Assembly: GCF_036345915.1 (NCBI RefSeq)
Contig: NZ_CP107785.1
Coordinates: forward strand, 3,100,001 to 3,164,000
Length of the DNA stretch: 64,000 nt
Source of the DNA: Nocardia sp. NBC_00565
GTDB taxonomy: Bacteria > Actinomycetota > Actinomycetes > Mycobacteriales > Mycobacteriaceae
Direction of reading: 5' to 3'
Shown here: positions 52,897 through 61,804 of the stretch, piece by piece
Numbering within the stretch: position 1 is the stretch's first letter
How the letters are laid out: the number at the start of each line of letters is the position of its first letter
The notes under the pieces: generated by a model
Seen by the model: the letters and a program-made list of their open reading frames with translations, nothing else
The model's database searches: none
What the model was told of the DNA's origin: nothing
Position numbers and translations under genes: made by a program

Positions 52897-53448
52897 TCAC
52901 GGGAACGGTGAGAAGAAGCCGATCGCGGCACCGATGGCTGCGCCGATGGCGCATCCGACGATGGCTCCGACCAGGAAGAACCAGATCCCGATCAGAACGC
53001 CGACCGCACAGCCGATGGTGGCGCCGACGGCGATCGAAATCGGTCCCCAAGCCTGCTGCACGCCGGGCATATCCTGTGACGCGACAGCTTCTTGTGTCGG
53101 CCCGCTGACCGGTGTCAGGGTCAACTGCGTGCCGGAGCTGTCCAGCCACGGTGTCACCGCGAGATTCTGTCCGGTCTCCGCGCGCAGTGTCGTCGGGATG
53201 GTGCCGACCACCGCACCGTCGTTCGCGAGGACCGTGACCGCGTCGGGGGTGATGACGAATCTGCCGGAGGCGAGGGTCACCAGTGCGCTCGAGTGATCGG
53301 CCGCGAGGCTCGTCGTATAGGCGAGCGGGCCGTCCACACCGGTGACGTCGACATTCGCCAACGTCGCCTCGCCATGCGCTGTCACGGTGGCTATGCTGGT
53401 CGCCGCGACTGCCATGAACGCGGTTGCCATGAACTTGGTGATGAACAT
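52897..53448 (-). CDS. Secreted or membrane-anchored protein with glycine-zipper C-terminus
   Basis: The 183-residue protein begins with a signal peptide (MFITKFMATAFMAVAATSIA, cleavage near TVTAHG), continues with a beta-rich region of about 100 residues and ends in a glycine-zipper hydrophobic stretch (ISIAVGATIGCAVGVLIGIW, VGAIVGCAIGAAIGAAIGFF). ATG at 53448 follows TTTGGAGG; upstream in-frame sequence is not signal-like. Such zippers embed in or associate with membranes. I recognise no named function. Confidence 0.75.
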   Translation of the reverse strand: MFITKFMATAFMAVAATSIATVTAHGEATLANVDVTGVDGPLAYTTSLAADHSSALVTLASGRFVITPDAVTVLANDGAVVGTIPTTLRAETGQNLAVTPWLDSSGTQLTLTPVSGPTQEAVASQDMPGVQQAWGPISIAVGATIGCAVGVLIGIWFFLVGAIVGCAIGAAIGAAIGFFSPFP

Positions 53449-53641
53449 TTGACCTCCAAACATTGCCGGCACCTTGACATTCCCCCGACGAATGTTCTCC
53501 GGATAGGTACAATCATGCACCGATGAATTGAGCAATGTCGATGGGGTATTCGGTTACCAAATTACCGAATTGCTGTCTGTTTTCACCCCGGGGGAAATGC
53601 GTCTGAATCGGATTTCCCGTCGGTTCAAAGGCACCAGGTAG

Positions 53642-54727
53642 TTATTGTTTGAATCTGCCGGCGAATCCGCGGAGCGGGAGGTCGGCGCTGGTGAGGATGC
53701 CGGGGGGCGCGGCGACCACCGATCGGATCGAGTTGAGGGCGGGTAGTCCGGTGACGGTCATGCCGATGGATGCGAACGATGCCGGGTCCGACAGATCGGT
53801 GCCGCGTTTGGGGAGGATCATATGTTTGCTGTAGATGCTCGGGTCGCCGGTGATCTTGGTGATGTAGCAGCCTTTCACATTCCATTTCGGATCCGTGTGA
53901 GGTGTCATCTGCCATTCGAGGTGGGACTCGATCCTGGGTTCGCCGTCCACGATGCCCTGGTATTTGATGTAGTTCGCACCCAGCGAGCCTTTGGGCAGGA
54001 CATACCAGCCGAGATCGACGTCTTCGGTGCATGCGCCTAGTTCGTAGGTGAAGGTGACGTCGTCGAGTTCGAGTCCGAAGCAGTCGGCCATCATGTACAC
54101 CGAGTCGGCGAATACGCGGGTGAACTTTTCCAGTGATGCCGGGATGGCGGGATCGTCGACCGGGCGGCCGTAACCGACAGCTATCCAGGTCTCGGCCGAG
54201 TGATGGCAGGACACGTCGACGGATTCGATGACGGTGACATTCTCGATATCGGCGACGTCGCAGGAGTGGGTGATCCCGAGGATCTGGCACAGGCCGGGAT
54301 TCATGCCGGTGCCGTAGAAGGTGGAGCCACCGCGCCGGCACGCCGCTTGCAGCACCTCGGTGACCTTTTTCCCCGAGGGGTGTGGGTGGTTCTGGTCGCG
54401 GTGGTGGCCGGTGATCCAGTCAGCGGTGGTCACGACATTGATACCGGCTTCGAGGACGCGTTCGTAGAGGGCTTCGTCGGGGAAGACCCCGTGGAAGGTC
54501 ACGACATCCGGTTTCGCGGCGATGATCTCCTCGACCGTGCCGGTGGCCGCCACTCCGATCGGCGCCAGGCCCGCGATCTCACCCGCGTCGCGGCCGATCT
54601 TCTCCGGGGTGTAGCAGTGCAGTCCGATCAACTCGAGATCGGGGTGGTTGCCGAGGCGTTTGATCATCTCGGTACCGACATTGCCGGTCGCGACCTGAAA
54701 TACGCGGATCTTCTGCTGGGTGTGCAC
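53642..54727 (-). CDS. NAD(P)-dependent reductase of the dihydrodipicolinate reductase/amine dehydrogenase-like family
   Basis: The 361-residue protein has a Rossmann N-terminus, RVFQVATGNVGTEMIKRL, then LIGLHCYTPEKIGRDAGEIA, TTADWITG and GTGMNPGLCQILG. This pattern is seen in DapB-like proteins annotated as 2,4-diaminopentanoate dehydrogenase-like. Reaction and substrate are not known. ATG at 54727 is 18 bp after the Rieske oxygenase stop, so the two form an operon. It may reduce or oxidise the product of the oxygenase. Confidence 0.75.
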   Translation of the reverse strand: MHTQQKIRVFQVATGNVGTEMIKRLGNHPDLELIGLHCYTPEKIGRDAGEIAGLAPIGVAATGTVEEIIAAKPDVVTFHGVFPDEALYERVLEAGINVVTTADWITGHHRDQNHPHPSGKKVTEVLQAACRRGGSTFYGTGMNPGLCQILGITHSCDVADIENVTVIESVDVSCHHSAETWIAVGYGRPVDDPAIPASLEKFTRVFADSVYMMADCFGLELDDVTFTYELGACTEDVDLGWYVLPKGSLGANYIKYQGIVDGEPRIESHLEWQMTPHTDPKWNVKGCYITKITGDPSIYSKHMILPKRGTDLSDPASFASIGMTVTGLPALNSIRSVVAAPPGILTSADLPLRGFAGRFKQ

Positions 54728-54745
54728 GTCGGATATGGCCTTCCG

Positions 54746-55750
54746 TTATCGCAGCGTCGGGGTGATAGCTGGGTCGGGGTAGAACTGAGCTGCCCAGTGC
54801 CGCAATGCCTTGAATCCCTCGAATTCCTTCTGCGACAGGCCGGGCGGGTCGGAGTAGCGCTGGTGCGCCCAGATATGGATGTCGGCCTCGAATTGCTCGA
54901 TGACAGCGTGCGCCAGTTGCTGAGCCTTGGCTGCGGCGTTGGGCCGTTCGTCGCCGGGCGGGCGGCCGATCCACACCGAGAAACGAACGTCGGAGGTCTC
55001 GTCGTCGACGGGTGTGACCGCGGACAGCGTGCGGTTGTCGATCATTCCCCAACTCTTGGTGACCGCCGCCCCGAGTCCGGCGTTGATGGCGTGGACGCCG
55101 CTGTTGATTTGCCCGGCCGCGGTCGTGTCGTCGAAGGCGATCGTGAAATCCACATACGACACCGGCTCGTCGAAATCCTGCCGGGTGAAGGTCGGAATGA
55201 TCGGGACTTTGTGGACGTATTTGAAGTGGGCGAAGTCCACCCCGTTCTCCATGATGTATTGCGGGTGCAGTTCCAGCCGCTGCCGATACAGCGTGGAGTG
55301 CGGATAGGCCGGGAAGTAGTCGGCGGCACTCATCCCGTCGTCGAATCCGGTGAACACGTCAGGGACCTCGAAGAAGGGCGGCCGCCCTTGGACATCGTGC
55401 CAGATCCAGATCGACTCATTGCGCTCCACGACCGGATAGCTGCGGATACGTCTGCCCTTATTCGGATGCTTCTCGTACGGAACGCAGACGTTGCGACCTG
55501 CACGGTTCCACTCCCAACCGTGGAATGGGCACACGATTCGATCCCCTTCGACGCGCCCGCCGAAACCCAGATGCGCCCCCAAATGCTCGCAGTAGGCGTC
55601 CATGACCGCGACCCAGCCGTCCGCCGAGCGCCACGCGATCATCTCGCGACCGAAGTACTTCATCCGGTGCACGTCACCGACACCGACCTCGGCAGCCCAC
55701 GCGACCTGGAACCATCCCGTCGGGTGCATCGATAGCGGCGGTTTGGCCAT
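54746..55750 (-). CDS. Rieske non-haem iron oxygenase, KshA-like
   Basis: The 334-residue protein has the Rieske [2Fe-2S] ligands Cys54-x-His56 in YCEHLGAHLG and Cys74-x2-His77 in CPFHGWEW, and the mononuclear-iron site NGVDFAHFKYVH (His175, His180). This is the layout of KshA, the oxygenase of 3-ketosteroid 9-alpha-hydroxylase. The frame extends upstream to 56242, but ATG at 55750 begins the family. No reductase (KshB) gene is adjacent. It is divergent from a TetR gene with a tandem repeat between them. Confidence 0.9.
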   Translation of the reverse strand: MAKPPLSMHPTGWFQVAWAAEVGVGDVHRMKYFGREMIAWRSADGWVAVMDAYCEHLGAHLGFGGRVEGDRIVCPFHGWEWNRAGRNVCVPYEKHPNKGRRIRSYPVVERNESIWIWHDVQGRPPFFEVPDVFTGFDDGMSAADYFPAYPHSTLYRQRLELHPQYIMENGVDFAHFKYVHKVPIIPTFTRQDFDEPVSYVDFTIAFDDTTAAGQINSGVHAINAGLGAAVTKSWGMIDNRTLSAVTPVDDETSDVRFSVWIGRPPGDERPNAAAKAQQLAHAVIEQFEADIHIWAHQRYSDPPGLSQKEFEGFKALRHWAAQFYPDPAITPTLR

Positions 55751-55795
55751 GCCGACAGTCCTCTCATCCGATATGCAGTGGAGAGCACTTATGGT

Positions 55796-55836
55796 AGAGA
55801 CTTCTTTGAAACTATGCAAGAGACCTCTGTCAAACT
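55796..55836. repeat. Tandem direct repeat in the Rieske/TetR intergenic region
   Basis: AGAGACTTCTTTGAAACT (55796-55813) and AGAGACCTCTGTCAAACT (55819-55836) agree at 15 of 18 positions at a 23-bp step, a likely operator for the adjacent TetR. Confidence 0.5.
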
Positions 55837-55907
55837 GGAAATGGTTCTGTCCCAACGTGTTTGCGGCTGTTCGGAGGACCGAAGGGAGGGCGTCTAGGAT
55901 TCGTACA

Positions 55908-56531
55908 ATGACCGACGCGGGTACGACGGGCAGGCGTAGCAACAAGCGGGGCATCGCCACCCGCGAGAACATGCTCGAGGCAGCGCTCGAGGCACTGGCC
56001 ACCGGCGACCCCGGCGCGGCATCGGGCAACCGGATCGCCAAGGAAATCGGCGCCACCTGGGGTGTGGTGAAGTACCAGTTCGGCGACATCGATGGACTGT
56101 GGGCAGCGGTGCTGCACCGCACCGCTGAACGCCGAGGCGACCTGCCCGTACGGATCGATCCGGCCGCATCCTTGCGCGAGCGCGTCGCCGGCATCATCGA
56201 CTTGATGTACACGGGGCTGAGCTCGACCGATTCCCGCGCCATCGAGACGCTGCGCGCGGCGCTACCCCGTGACCACGCCGAATTGGAACGGCTCTACCCA
56301 CGCACCGCCGCGGAACTTGCCTCGTGGCAGCCGCTGTGGCACGACGCCTGCCAGAAAGCGTTCGCCGATCTGGACATAGACCCAGCCCGCGTGCACGAAA
56401 TAGCCGCACTCATCCCCGGCGCGATGCGCGGGCTGGTATCCGAGAAACAACTCGGCAGCTACTCCGACCTCGACGAAGCCCGCCGGGGCCTCATCAACGC
56501 CATCGTCGCGTACCTCGAACACTCCCACTAG
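55908..56531 (+). CDS. TetR-family regulator
   Basis: The 207-residue protein has an N-terminal helix-turn-helix (RGIATRENMLEAALEALATG then GNRIAKEIGATWGVVKYQFG) and a C-terminal domain with RAALPRDHAELERLYPRTAA. ATG at 55908. It is divergent from the Rieske oxygenase/reductase pair and is the likely repressor of it, acting at the tandem repeat at 55796-55836. Its stop codon overlaps the end of a decayed carboxylesterase frame on the other strand. Confidence 0.88.
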   Translation: MTDAGTTGRRSNKRGIATRENMLEAALEALATGDPGAASGNRIAKEIGATWGVVKYQFGDIDGLWAAVLHRTAERRGDLPVRIDPAASLRERVAGIIDLMYTGLSSTDSRAIETLRAALPRDHAELERLYPRTAAELASWQPLWHDACQKAFADLDIDPARVHEIAALIPGAMRGLVSEKQLGSYSDLDEARRGLINAIVAYLEHSH

Positions 56532-56716
56532 GAGCCGAACAGCGGAAGTGCCGAGAATGTGTGGCCTTGCCACAGTCGGCGGGATTTCTCCTCGGGATAG
56601 CGCACAACCGTCGGCTCCGCGTCGAAGATCCGCGTCGGTCGATGTTCGGGATCGTAGGCGGCCCAGCCGGTTCGCCGGTCGCGGCGAAGGTGCACGTCGC
56701 GCGGATGTAGGCCGAG
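56528..56716 (-). pseudogene. Frameshifted C-terminal remnant of a type-B carboxylesterase
   Basis: One minus-strand frame reads SAYIRATCTFAATGEPAGPP, like the (W)xxFAxTGxPxG segment of type-B carboxylesterases. After a frame change near 56650 another frame reads WAAYDPEHRPTRIFDAEP, then VVRYPEEKSRRLW and ends with a stop at 56528-56530. This is the expected C-terminal order of a PF00135 esterase, broken by a frameshift, with the rest of the gene absent. It lies between TetR and the membrane-protein gene. Confidence 0.65.
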
Positions 56717-56730
56717 AGCGCGTGTTGCGG

Positions 56731-57231
56731 CTAAGGCGAATCCGACGGTCCGGCCGAATCATTCTCGTCGAGGCCGGAGGTCGATCGGCGGTGCGCGGCG
56801 CGCAACTGGTGCTCCGCCTTGATGGACATCGGATGGTCCGAACCGAGGGCGCGCAGGCAGCTGGCGTGGGTTGCCATATACCAATAGAGCGCTTCGTCCT
56901 GCTGCCCCGACGCCCAGCACGCATCGGCAAGTACCAGCTGGGCCCCGAGCGTGCGCGCATCCTCCGCGCCGAACGTGTCGATACATTGACCGACCTCCCA
57001 CCGGCACTGGGCGACATCTGGATTCGCCGCCGGCGCGCGTTCCGCCGCCGCCGTTCGCACGCCCAGCCGGTTGCCGAACCGCCACGCGAGGACGCCGGCG
57101 ACCCCGGTCGCCGCATAGGCACGCCAGTAGCCGTTGTCGGCAAACCACGATCCGACCGCGAAGATCGTGCAGTACACGGCCACCCCCGCCCCAATCCTGC
57201 TACCCCAGAACCAGAACGCCGACCTACGCAT
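56731..57231 (-). CDS. Small membrane protein of unknown function
   Basis: The 166-residue protein has an N-terminal basic MRRSAFWFWGSRIG, one or two hydrophobic helices (GAGVAVYCTIFAVGSWF, AYAATGVAGVLAW) and a C-terminal cytoplasmic helical part with TPR-like spacing (EVGQCIDTFGAEDARTLGAQ, ACWASGQQDEALYWYMATHA). ATG at 57231 follows GAAGGAG. I recognise no family; the C-terminal repeat may bind a partner. Confidence 0.7.
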   Translation of the reverse strand: MRRSAFWFWGSRIGAGVAVYCTIFAVGSWFADNGYWRAYAATGVAGVLAWRFGNRLGVRTAAAERAPAANPDVAQCRWEVGQCIDTFGAEDARTLGAQLVLADACWASGQQDEALYWYMATHASCLRALGSDHPMSIKAEHQLRAAHRRSTSGLDENDSAGPSDSP

Positions 57232-57330
57232 TGATCTCCTTCGCAACGAATAGTGCGTACTAGGCATCTGTTCGTAGCCGAAGGGGTTCACGATTGGTGC
57301 GCGCCCGCACCGATGTGCCGCCGGGTGGGG

Positions 57331-57928
57331 TCAGGCAACTTTGCGGCCGGGGTCCGCACCGATCGCTTGCTCTCGCAGCGTGTCCAGCGTCCGGGCGAGA
57401 ATGCGGGAGACCTGCATCTGGGAGACGCCGAGTCGCTCAGCGATCTGGGTTTGGGTCTTGGCTTCGAAGAAGCGCATGATCAGCACCCGACGCTCACGTT
57501 CGGGCAGTGCGGCGATCAACGGACGCACCGACATCGCGTCTTCTAACAGTCGATAGCACGGCTCAACGGCGCCGAGGGTATCGATGACCGAGGGTCGAGT
57601 GCCTTCGTCGTCGTGGCCGACACCGATATCGAGCGAATTGGTCCGGTAGGCATCGGCCGCGATCAGCGCCTGCGTGATCTCGCCGAGTTCGAGCTCGAGC
57701 GATCTGCTGCAAGTCCTCGAACTCCACACCGCGGCCCGCGAACTTGCGAGCGATGTGATCGGCGAAGGGCAGACACCGCCGCACGATCTCCTCGCGCACG
57801 ACCTGCCGATGGGAGTCCCCGGGCTCCAGGGCAGCCAACTTCTCGAACCATGGCTCGATGTCGTCGTAGCTGTCGCCGGCACCGGTTGCGTGTCGGGATT
57901 CTTCGTTTCGAACTGTCGTTCTACTCAT
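57331..57928 (-). pseudogene. SigB/SigF-type sigma factor gene broken by an internal out-of-frame deletion
   Basis: The N-terminal frame (from ATG 57928) reads IVRRCLPFADHIARKFAGRG then VEFEDLQQIA, the sigma region 2 start. Near 57683-57712 the similarity jumps to another frame reading LELGEITQALIAADAYRTNS, LPERERRVLIMRFFEAKTQT and AERLGVSQMQVSRILARTL (regions 3 and 4). The region 2.2-3.0 in between, including the -10-recognition helix, is missing, and the frames do not join. The product cannot be a working sigma factor unless the join is a sequence error. Confidence 0.8.
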
Positions 57929-58185
57929 TCGAGTTCTCCCTCACTTCACTATGAAGTTCGATTTGAGTCGAGTACCCCGATTTGCGTAATCGAAACGTGA
58001 CCAAATGGCATCAACCGCCCGAATCGACGCTACTCGAGTCCCGGACCAGCGGGCGATGCCCATGTATTTCGCGCAGCCATACATGACTTGGCGGTACGTT
58101 TGACGTTCGGACAACTGGACAGTCGTTCGATGGAACCGAGACCTCAGGAAGTCGCATATTTGACTATTGGCAGACGAGGAGCGAG

Positions 58186-59706
58186 ATGTCAGATCCAAAT
58201 TTCACCACTGACGACGCCGGGATTCCGGTACCCAGCGACGAACATTCGTTGACCATCGGGCCCGATGGTCCGATCCTGCTCAATGACGCGTATCTGATCG
58301 AGAAGATGGCCGCGTTCAACCGGGAGCGGGTACCCGAACGTCAACCGCATGCGAAAGGCGGCGGGGCGTTCGGCACCTTCGAGGTCACCAACGATGTCAG
58401 CGCCTACACCAAGGCCGATCTGTTCCAACCGGGTCGGAAAACCGAAATGCTCGCACGGTTCTCCACCGTTGCCGGCGAACGCGGCAGCCCCGACACCTGG
58501 CGTGATCCGCGCGGGTTCGCCCTGAAGTTCTATACCGAACAGGGCAATTTCGATATGGTCGGGAACAACACACCCGTCTTCTTCGTCCGCGATCCGATGA
58601 AGTTCCAGGATTTCATTCGATCGCAGAAACGCCGCGCCGACAACAATCTGCGCGATCACGATATGCAGTGGGATTTCTGGACGCTGTCACCGGAATCCGC
58701 GCACCAGGTGACCTGGCTGATGGGTGATCGCGGCATCCCGCGCACCTGGCGGCATATGAACGGATACTCCAGCCACACCTATCTGTGGATGAATGCGGCG
58801 GGCGAACGGTTCTGGGTCAAATACCATTTCAAGACCGATCAGGGCATCGAGTTCTTCACCCAGGACGAGGGCGATCAGATGGCCTCGATGGATACCGATT
58901 ACCACACCCGCGATCTGTGGGAGGCGATCGAGGGCGGCAACTTCCCGAGTTGGACGCTCAAGATGCAGATCATGCCGTATGAGGAGGCCAAGACCTATCG
59001 GTTCAATCCCTTCGACCTGACCAAGGTGTGGCCGCACGGCGACTATCCGCTCGTCGAGGTCGGTCGGATGACCCTCGACCGCAACCCGGCCGACTACCAC
59101 ACCGAAATCGAACAGGCCGCGTTCGAACCGAGCAGTTCGGTGCCCGGCACCGGGCCGAGCCCGGACAAGATGCTGTTGGGCCGCTGGTTCTCCTACCCGG
59201 ATGCGCATCGGCACCGGATCGGCTCGAATTACAAAGAGCTACCGGTCAATTCGGCGCACGCGAGTGCGGTACGGTCGTATTCGAAGGACGGCGCGATGCG
59301 CCACCATAATCCGGGCGATCCGGTATATGTCCCCAATTCCAAGGGCGGCCCGCATGCCGACCCGGCCGTCGCGGGCGAACCGGCGGGCTGGTACTCCGAC
59401 GGCGAGATGGTGCGACAGGCCTACACCCTGCGGCGCGACGACGACGATTGGGGCCAGGCGGGCACCATGGTGCGCGAGGTGCTCGACGACGCGGCCCGAG
59501 ATCGCTTGGTGGACAATATCGTCGGCCACCTGCTCAATGGCGTCAGTACACCCGTACTCGATCGGGCCTTCGAATATTGGCGCAGCGTCGACAAGAACCT
59601 CGGCGACCGCATCGAAGCCGGAGTACAAGCCAAACAGCACGAACGCGACCCGAAGGCCGCCGAGCAGCGCAACCCCGCCCGCTCCTCGGCCCAAGACAAA
59701 GCCTGA
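58186..59706 (+). CDS. katA: Monofunctional haem catalase
   Basis: The 506-residue clade 3-type catalase has [20 protein letters not shown] (active His), [37 protein letters not shown] (catalytic Asn is in the N-terminal part of this motif region) and the haem-ligand [12 protein letters not shown] (Tyr). It dismutates hydrogen peroxide in the cytoplasm. ATG at 58186 follows GAGGAG. It is divergent from the broken sigma factor gene; the 257-bp space between them holds no further gene. Confidence 0.95.
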   Translation: MSDPNFTTDDAGIPVPSDEHSLTIGPDGPILLNDAYLIEKMAAFNRERVPERQPHAKGGGAFGTFEVTNDVSAYTKADLFQPGRKTEMLARFSTVAGERGSPDTWRDPRGFALKFYTEQGNFDMVGNNTPVFFVRDPMKFQDFIRSQKRRADNNLRDHDMQWDFWTLSPESAHQVTWLMGDRGIPRTWRHMNGYSSHTYLWMNAAGERFWVKYHFKTDQGIEFFTQDEGDQMASMDTDYHTRDLWEAIEGGNFPSWTLKMQIMPYEEAKTYRFNPFDLTKVWPHGDYPLVEVGRMTLDRNPADYHTEIEQAAFEPSSSVPGTGPSPDKMLLGRWFSYPDAHRHRIGSNYKELPVNSAHASAVRSYSKDGAMRHHNPGDPVYVPNSKGGPHADPAVAGEPAGWYSDGEMVRQAYTLRRDDDDWGQAGTMVREVLDDAARDRLVDNIVGHLLNGVSTPVLDRAFEYWRSVDKNLGDRIEAGVQAKQHERDPKAAEQRNPARSSAQDKA

Positions 59707-59712
59707 CGGTCG

Positions 59713-59749
59713 CACCCCAGGGGTGGAACAGCGACTACCCCTGGGGTAG
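59713..59749. promoter_or_regulatory. Paired palindromes between catalase and FAAL genes
   Basis: CACCCCAGGGGTG (59713-59725) and CTACCCCTGGGGTAG (59735-59749) are perfect palindromes around one central base. The second resembles the inverted repeat at 29413-29432. They could act as operator or terminator. Confidence 0.4.
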
Positions 59750-59841
59750 CTGGGAGATCCCTGAGGTCCCTATTTCTACGGGCCCGGAGAGCCGAGAGTC
59801 ATAGGTAGCACCTAGGACAGTCTCCGACCCGAAGGAACTAC

Positions 59842-61509
59842 GTGATCCAGCCGAGTTACGTTCAACACGTCAGGCAGCAAGTTTCCGTGTATGGGGACAC
59901 CAGGTCGTATACCTACCTCCGGGAAGTTGGGCGCGAACTGAGCGAGGAGACCGTCACCTATCGCGAACTCGATCGCGATGCCAGGGGTGTTGCTGCCTGG
60001 CTGGCCGGGCGTCCGGAATCGGCGCAGCCGGTGCTGTTGCTCTATCTCGATGGCATGGAGTTCCTGCGCGCCTTTCTCGGCTGCCTGTACGCGGGTGTGG
60101 TCGCGGTGCCAGCACCAGTGCCGCACGACGAGCGCAGCACCAAGCGGGTGGCGGCCGTGATCGCCGACTCCGGTGCCCAACTGGTACTCACCACCGCCAG
60201 CGTCCAGCCACTTGTCGCGTCGGCCACGGATGCGGCCGTCATCGCAACCGACGGTCCGCTCGGCGACCCGGATGCGTGGCGGATGCCCGATATCGACTCG
60301 GGGACGATCGCCTTCCTGCAGTACACCTCGGGATCCACCGGCACGCCGAAGGGCGTCGTCGTCACGCACGGCAATCTCATGCACAACGAGGCCGCCATCG
60401 TCGCGATCGGCTTCAACGATGCCGGAATCGGCGTCAGCTGGATCCCGCAATTCCACGATATGGGCTTGATCGGTTCGCTGCTCGGAACCATCTACGGCGG
60501 AGCGAACTTGGTGTTCATGTCGCCGACGACATTCCTCAAGCGCCCGGTCCGCTGGCTGCAGGCCATCGACAAGTACCGCGCGACCTTCACCGCCGCACCG
60601 AATTTCGCCTACGAACTGATCGCGCGGCGCGTCACCGACGAGCAACTGGCCGAACTCGATCTGTCCACTCTCGAAGTCGCGTTGTGCGGTGCCGAACCGG
60701 TTCGCGAACAGACCATGGCGGCGGTAGTGAAGCGGTTCACATCCGCGGGTTGGCGACCGACTGCGTTCCTACCCTGCTACGGTCTTGCCGAGGTGACGCT
60801 GCTCGCGAGCCACACCGCGGTCGACACGGTGCCCGCTGTCCTCGACGCCGGTCGCGACAGCCGACTCGTCAGCTGCGGACGCGCGGCCCGTGGTCTCGAT
60901 ATCCGCATCGTCGACCCGCACACGCGGCGGCAAGTGCCGGAGGGCACCATCGGCGAGATCTGGGTTCGCGGCGACAGCGTTGCCGCCGGTTACTGGAACC
61001 GGCCCCAGGAGACGCGCGAGACCTTCGATGCCCACATCGGCGCCGAAGGGCCGTTCCTGCGCACCGGCGATCTCGGTGTGCTGCACGACAGTGAACTGTT
61101 CGTCGCGGGCCGCCTCAAGGATCTACTGATCATCAACGGTCGCAACGTCTATCCCCAGGACATCGAGGAAATGGTGCGCGGGCTGCATCCGGCGCTCGAC
61201 AACCCCGGTGTCGCCGTCTCTGTCGACGCCGGAGGCCGGGAACGACTCGTCCTGGTACAGGGTGTCAAGAAGGCACTACAGGGCGAGACCACGCTCGCCG
61301 AACTGACCTCGGCGATCAAGCTCGCGGTCGCCCGCGGTTTCGACGTACCCGCGCCGAATGTCGTGCTGGTAGCACCCCGATCGGTACATCACACCACCAG
61401 CGGCAAGGTCCAGCGCAGTTCGATGCGAGCGGCGTTCCTGCAGCATCGCGTCGAAGGTGTCCTGCACGAAGATCTCGAACCGGCACTGAGCCGATCACTC
61501 ACCGTCTGA
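59842..61509 (+). CDS. Fatty-acyl-AMP ligase (FAAL)
   Basis: The 555-residue ANL enzyme resembles mycobacterial FadD FAALs: P-loop YTSGSTGTPKGVVVTHGNLM, WIPQFHDMGLIGSLLGTIYG, PCYGLAEVTLL, FLRTGDLGVLHDSELFVAGR and GRNVYPQDIEE. FAALs activate fatty acids as adenylates and load them on an acyl carrier protein instead of CoA. GTG at 59842 follows GAAGGAAC. It is followed by an ACP and a type I PKS, so it should prime a lipid-polyketide chain. Confidence 0.92.
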   Translation: MIQPSYVQHVRQQVSVYGDTRSYTYLREVGRELSEETVTYRELDRDARGVAAWLAGRPESAQPVLLLYLDGMEFLRAFLGCLYAGVVAVPAPVPHDERSTKRVAAVIADSGAQLVLTTASVQPLVASATDAAVIATDGPLGDPDAWRMPDIDSGTIAFLQYTSGSTGTPKGVVVTHGNLMHNEAAIVAIGFNDAGIGVSWIPQFHDMGLIGSLLGTIYGGANLVFMSPTTFLKRPVRWLQAIDKYRATFTAAPNFAYELIARRVTDEQLAELDLSTLEVALCGAEPVREQTMAAVVKRFTSAGWRPTAFLPCYGLAEVTLLASHTAVDTVPAVLDAGRDSRLVSCGRAARGLDIRIVDPHTRRQVPEGTIGEIWVRGDSVAAGYWNRPQETRETFDAHIGAEGPFLRTGDLGVLHDSELFVAGRLKDLLIINGRNVYPQDIEEMVRGLHPALDNPGVAVSVDAGGRERLVLVQGVKKALQGETTLAELTSAIKLAVARGFDVPAPNVVLVAPRSVHHTTSGKVQRSSMRAAFLQHRVEGVLHEDLEPALSRSLTV

Positions 61510-61537
61510 CCGACCTGTATCGAGCCGAGGAGACCAC

Positions 61538-61804
61538 ATGTTCAGCACCGCCGCCACTCACCCGACGACGATCCAGGGTTGGCTCGTGCAGCGCGTCGCC
61601 GACTACACCGATCGCGCTCCGCACCAAGTGGATCCGACGGTGCCGCTCGCGGAGCTCGGCATGGACTCGGTATCGGCGGTGAACCTGTGCGGTGAGATCG
61701 AGGACCGGTGGTCACTCGATATCGACCCGACCCTGGTCTTCGACTACCCCACCATCGCCGATATCGCCGCCTATCTCGCCGCCGAAGTCGCCGTCGCCGC
61801 ATGA
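61538..61804 (+). CDS. Acyl carrier protein
   Basis: The 88-residue protein has the phosphopantetheine attachment motif ELGMDSVSAVNLCGEI (Ser) and the C-terminal IDPTLVFDYPTIADIAAYLA of PKS-type carrier proteins. It would accept the acyl group from the FAAL and hand it to the PKS. ATG at 61538 lies 28 bp after the FAAL stop. Its stop overlaps the PKS start by 4 bp (ATGA at 61801-61804), so translation is coupled. Confidence 0.93.
   Translation: MFSTAATHPTTIQGWLVQRVADYTDRAPHQVDPTVPLAELGMDSVSAVNLCGEIEDRWSLDIDPTLVFDYPTIADIAAYLAAEVAVAA

Noticed and set aside
31069..55750. A canonical cholesterol or steroid catabolic cluster
   Set aside because: HsaA/B/C/D-, KstD- and KshA-like genes are present, but HsaE/F/G, KstR, Mce4 and side-chain genes are absent and the order is different. 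The exact substrate is left open.
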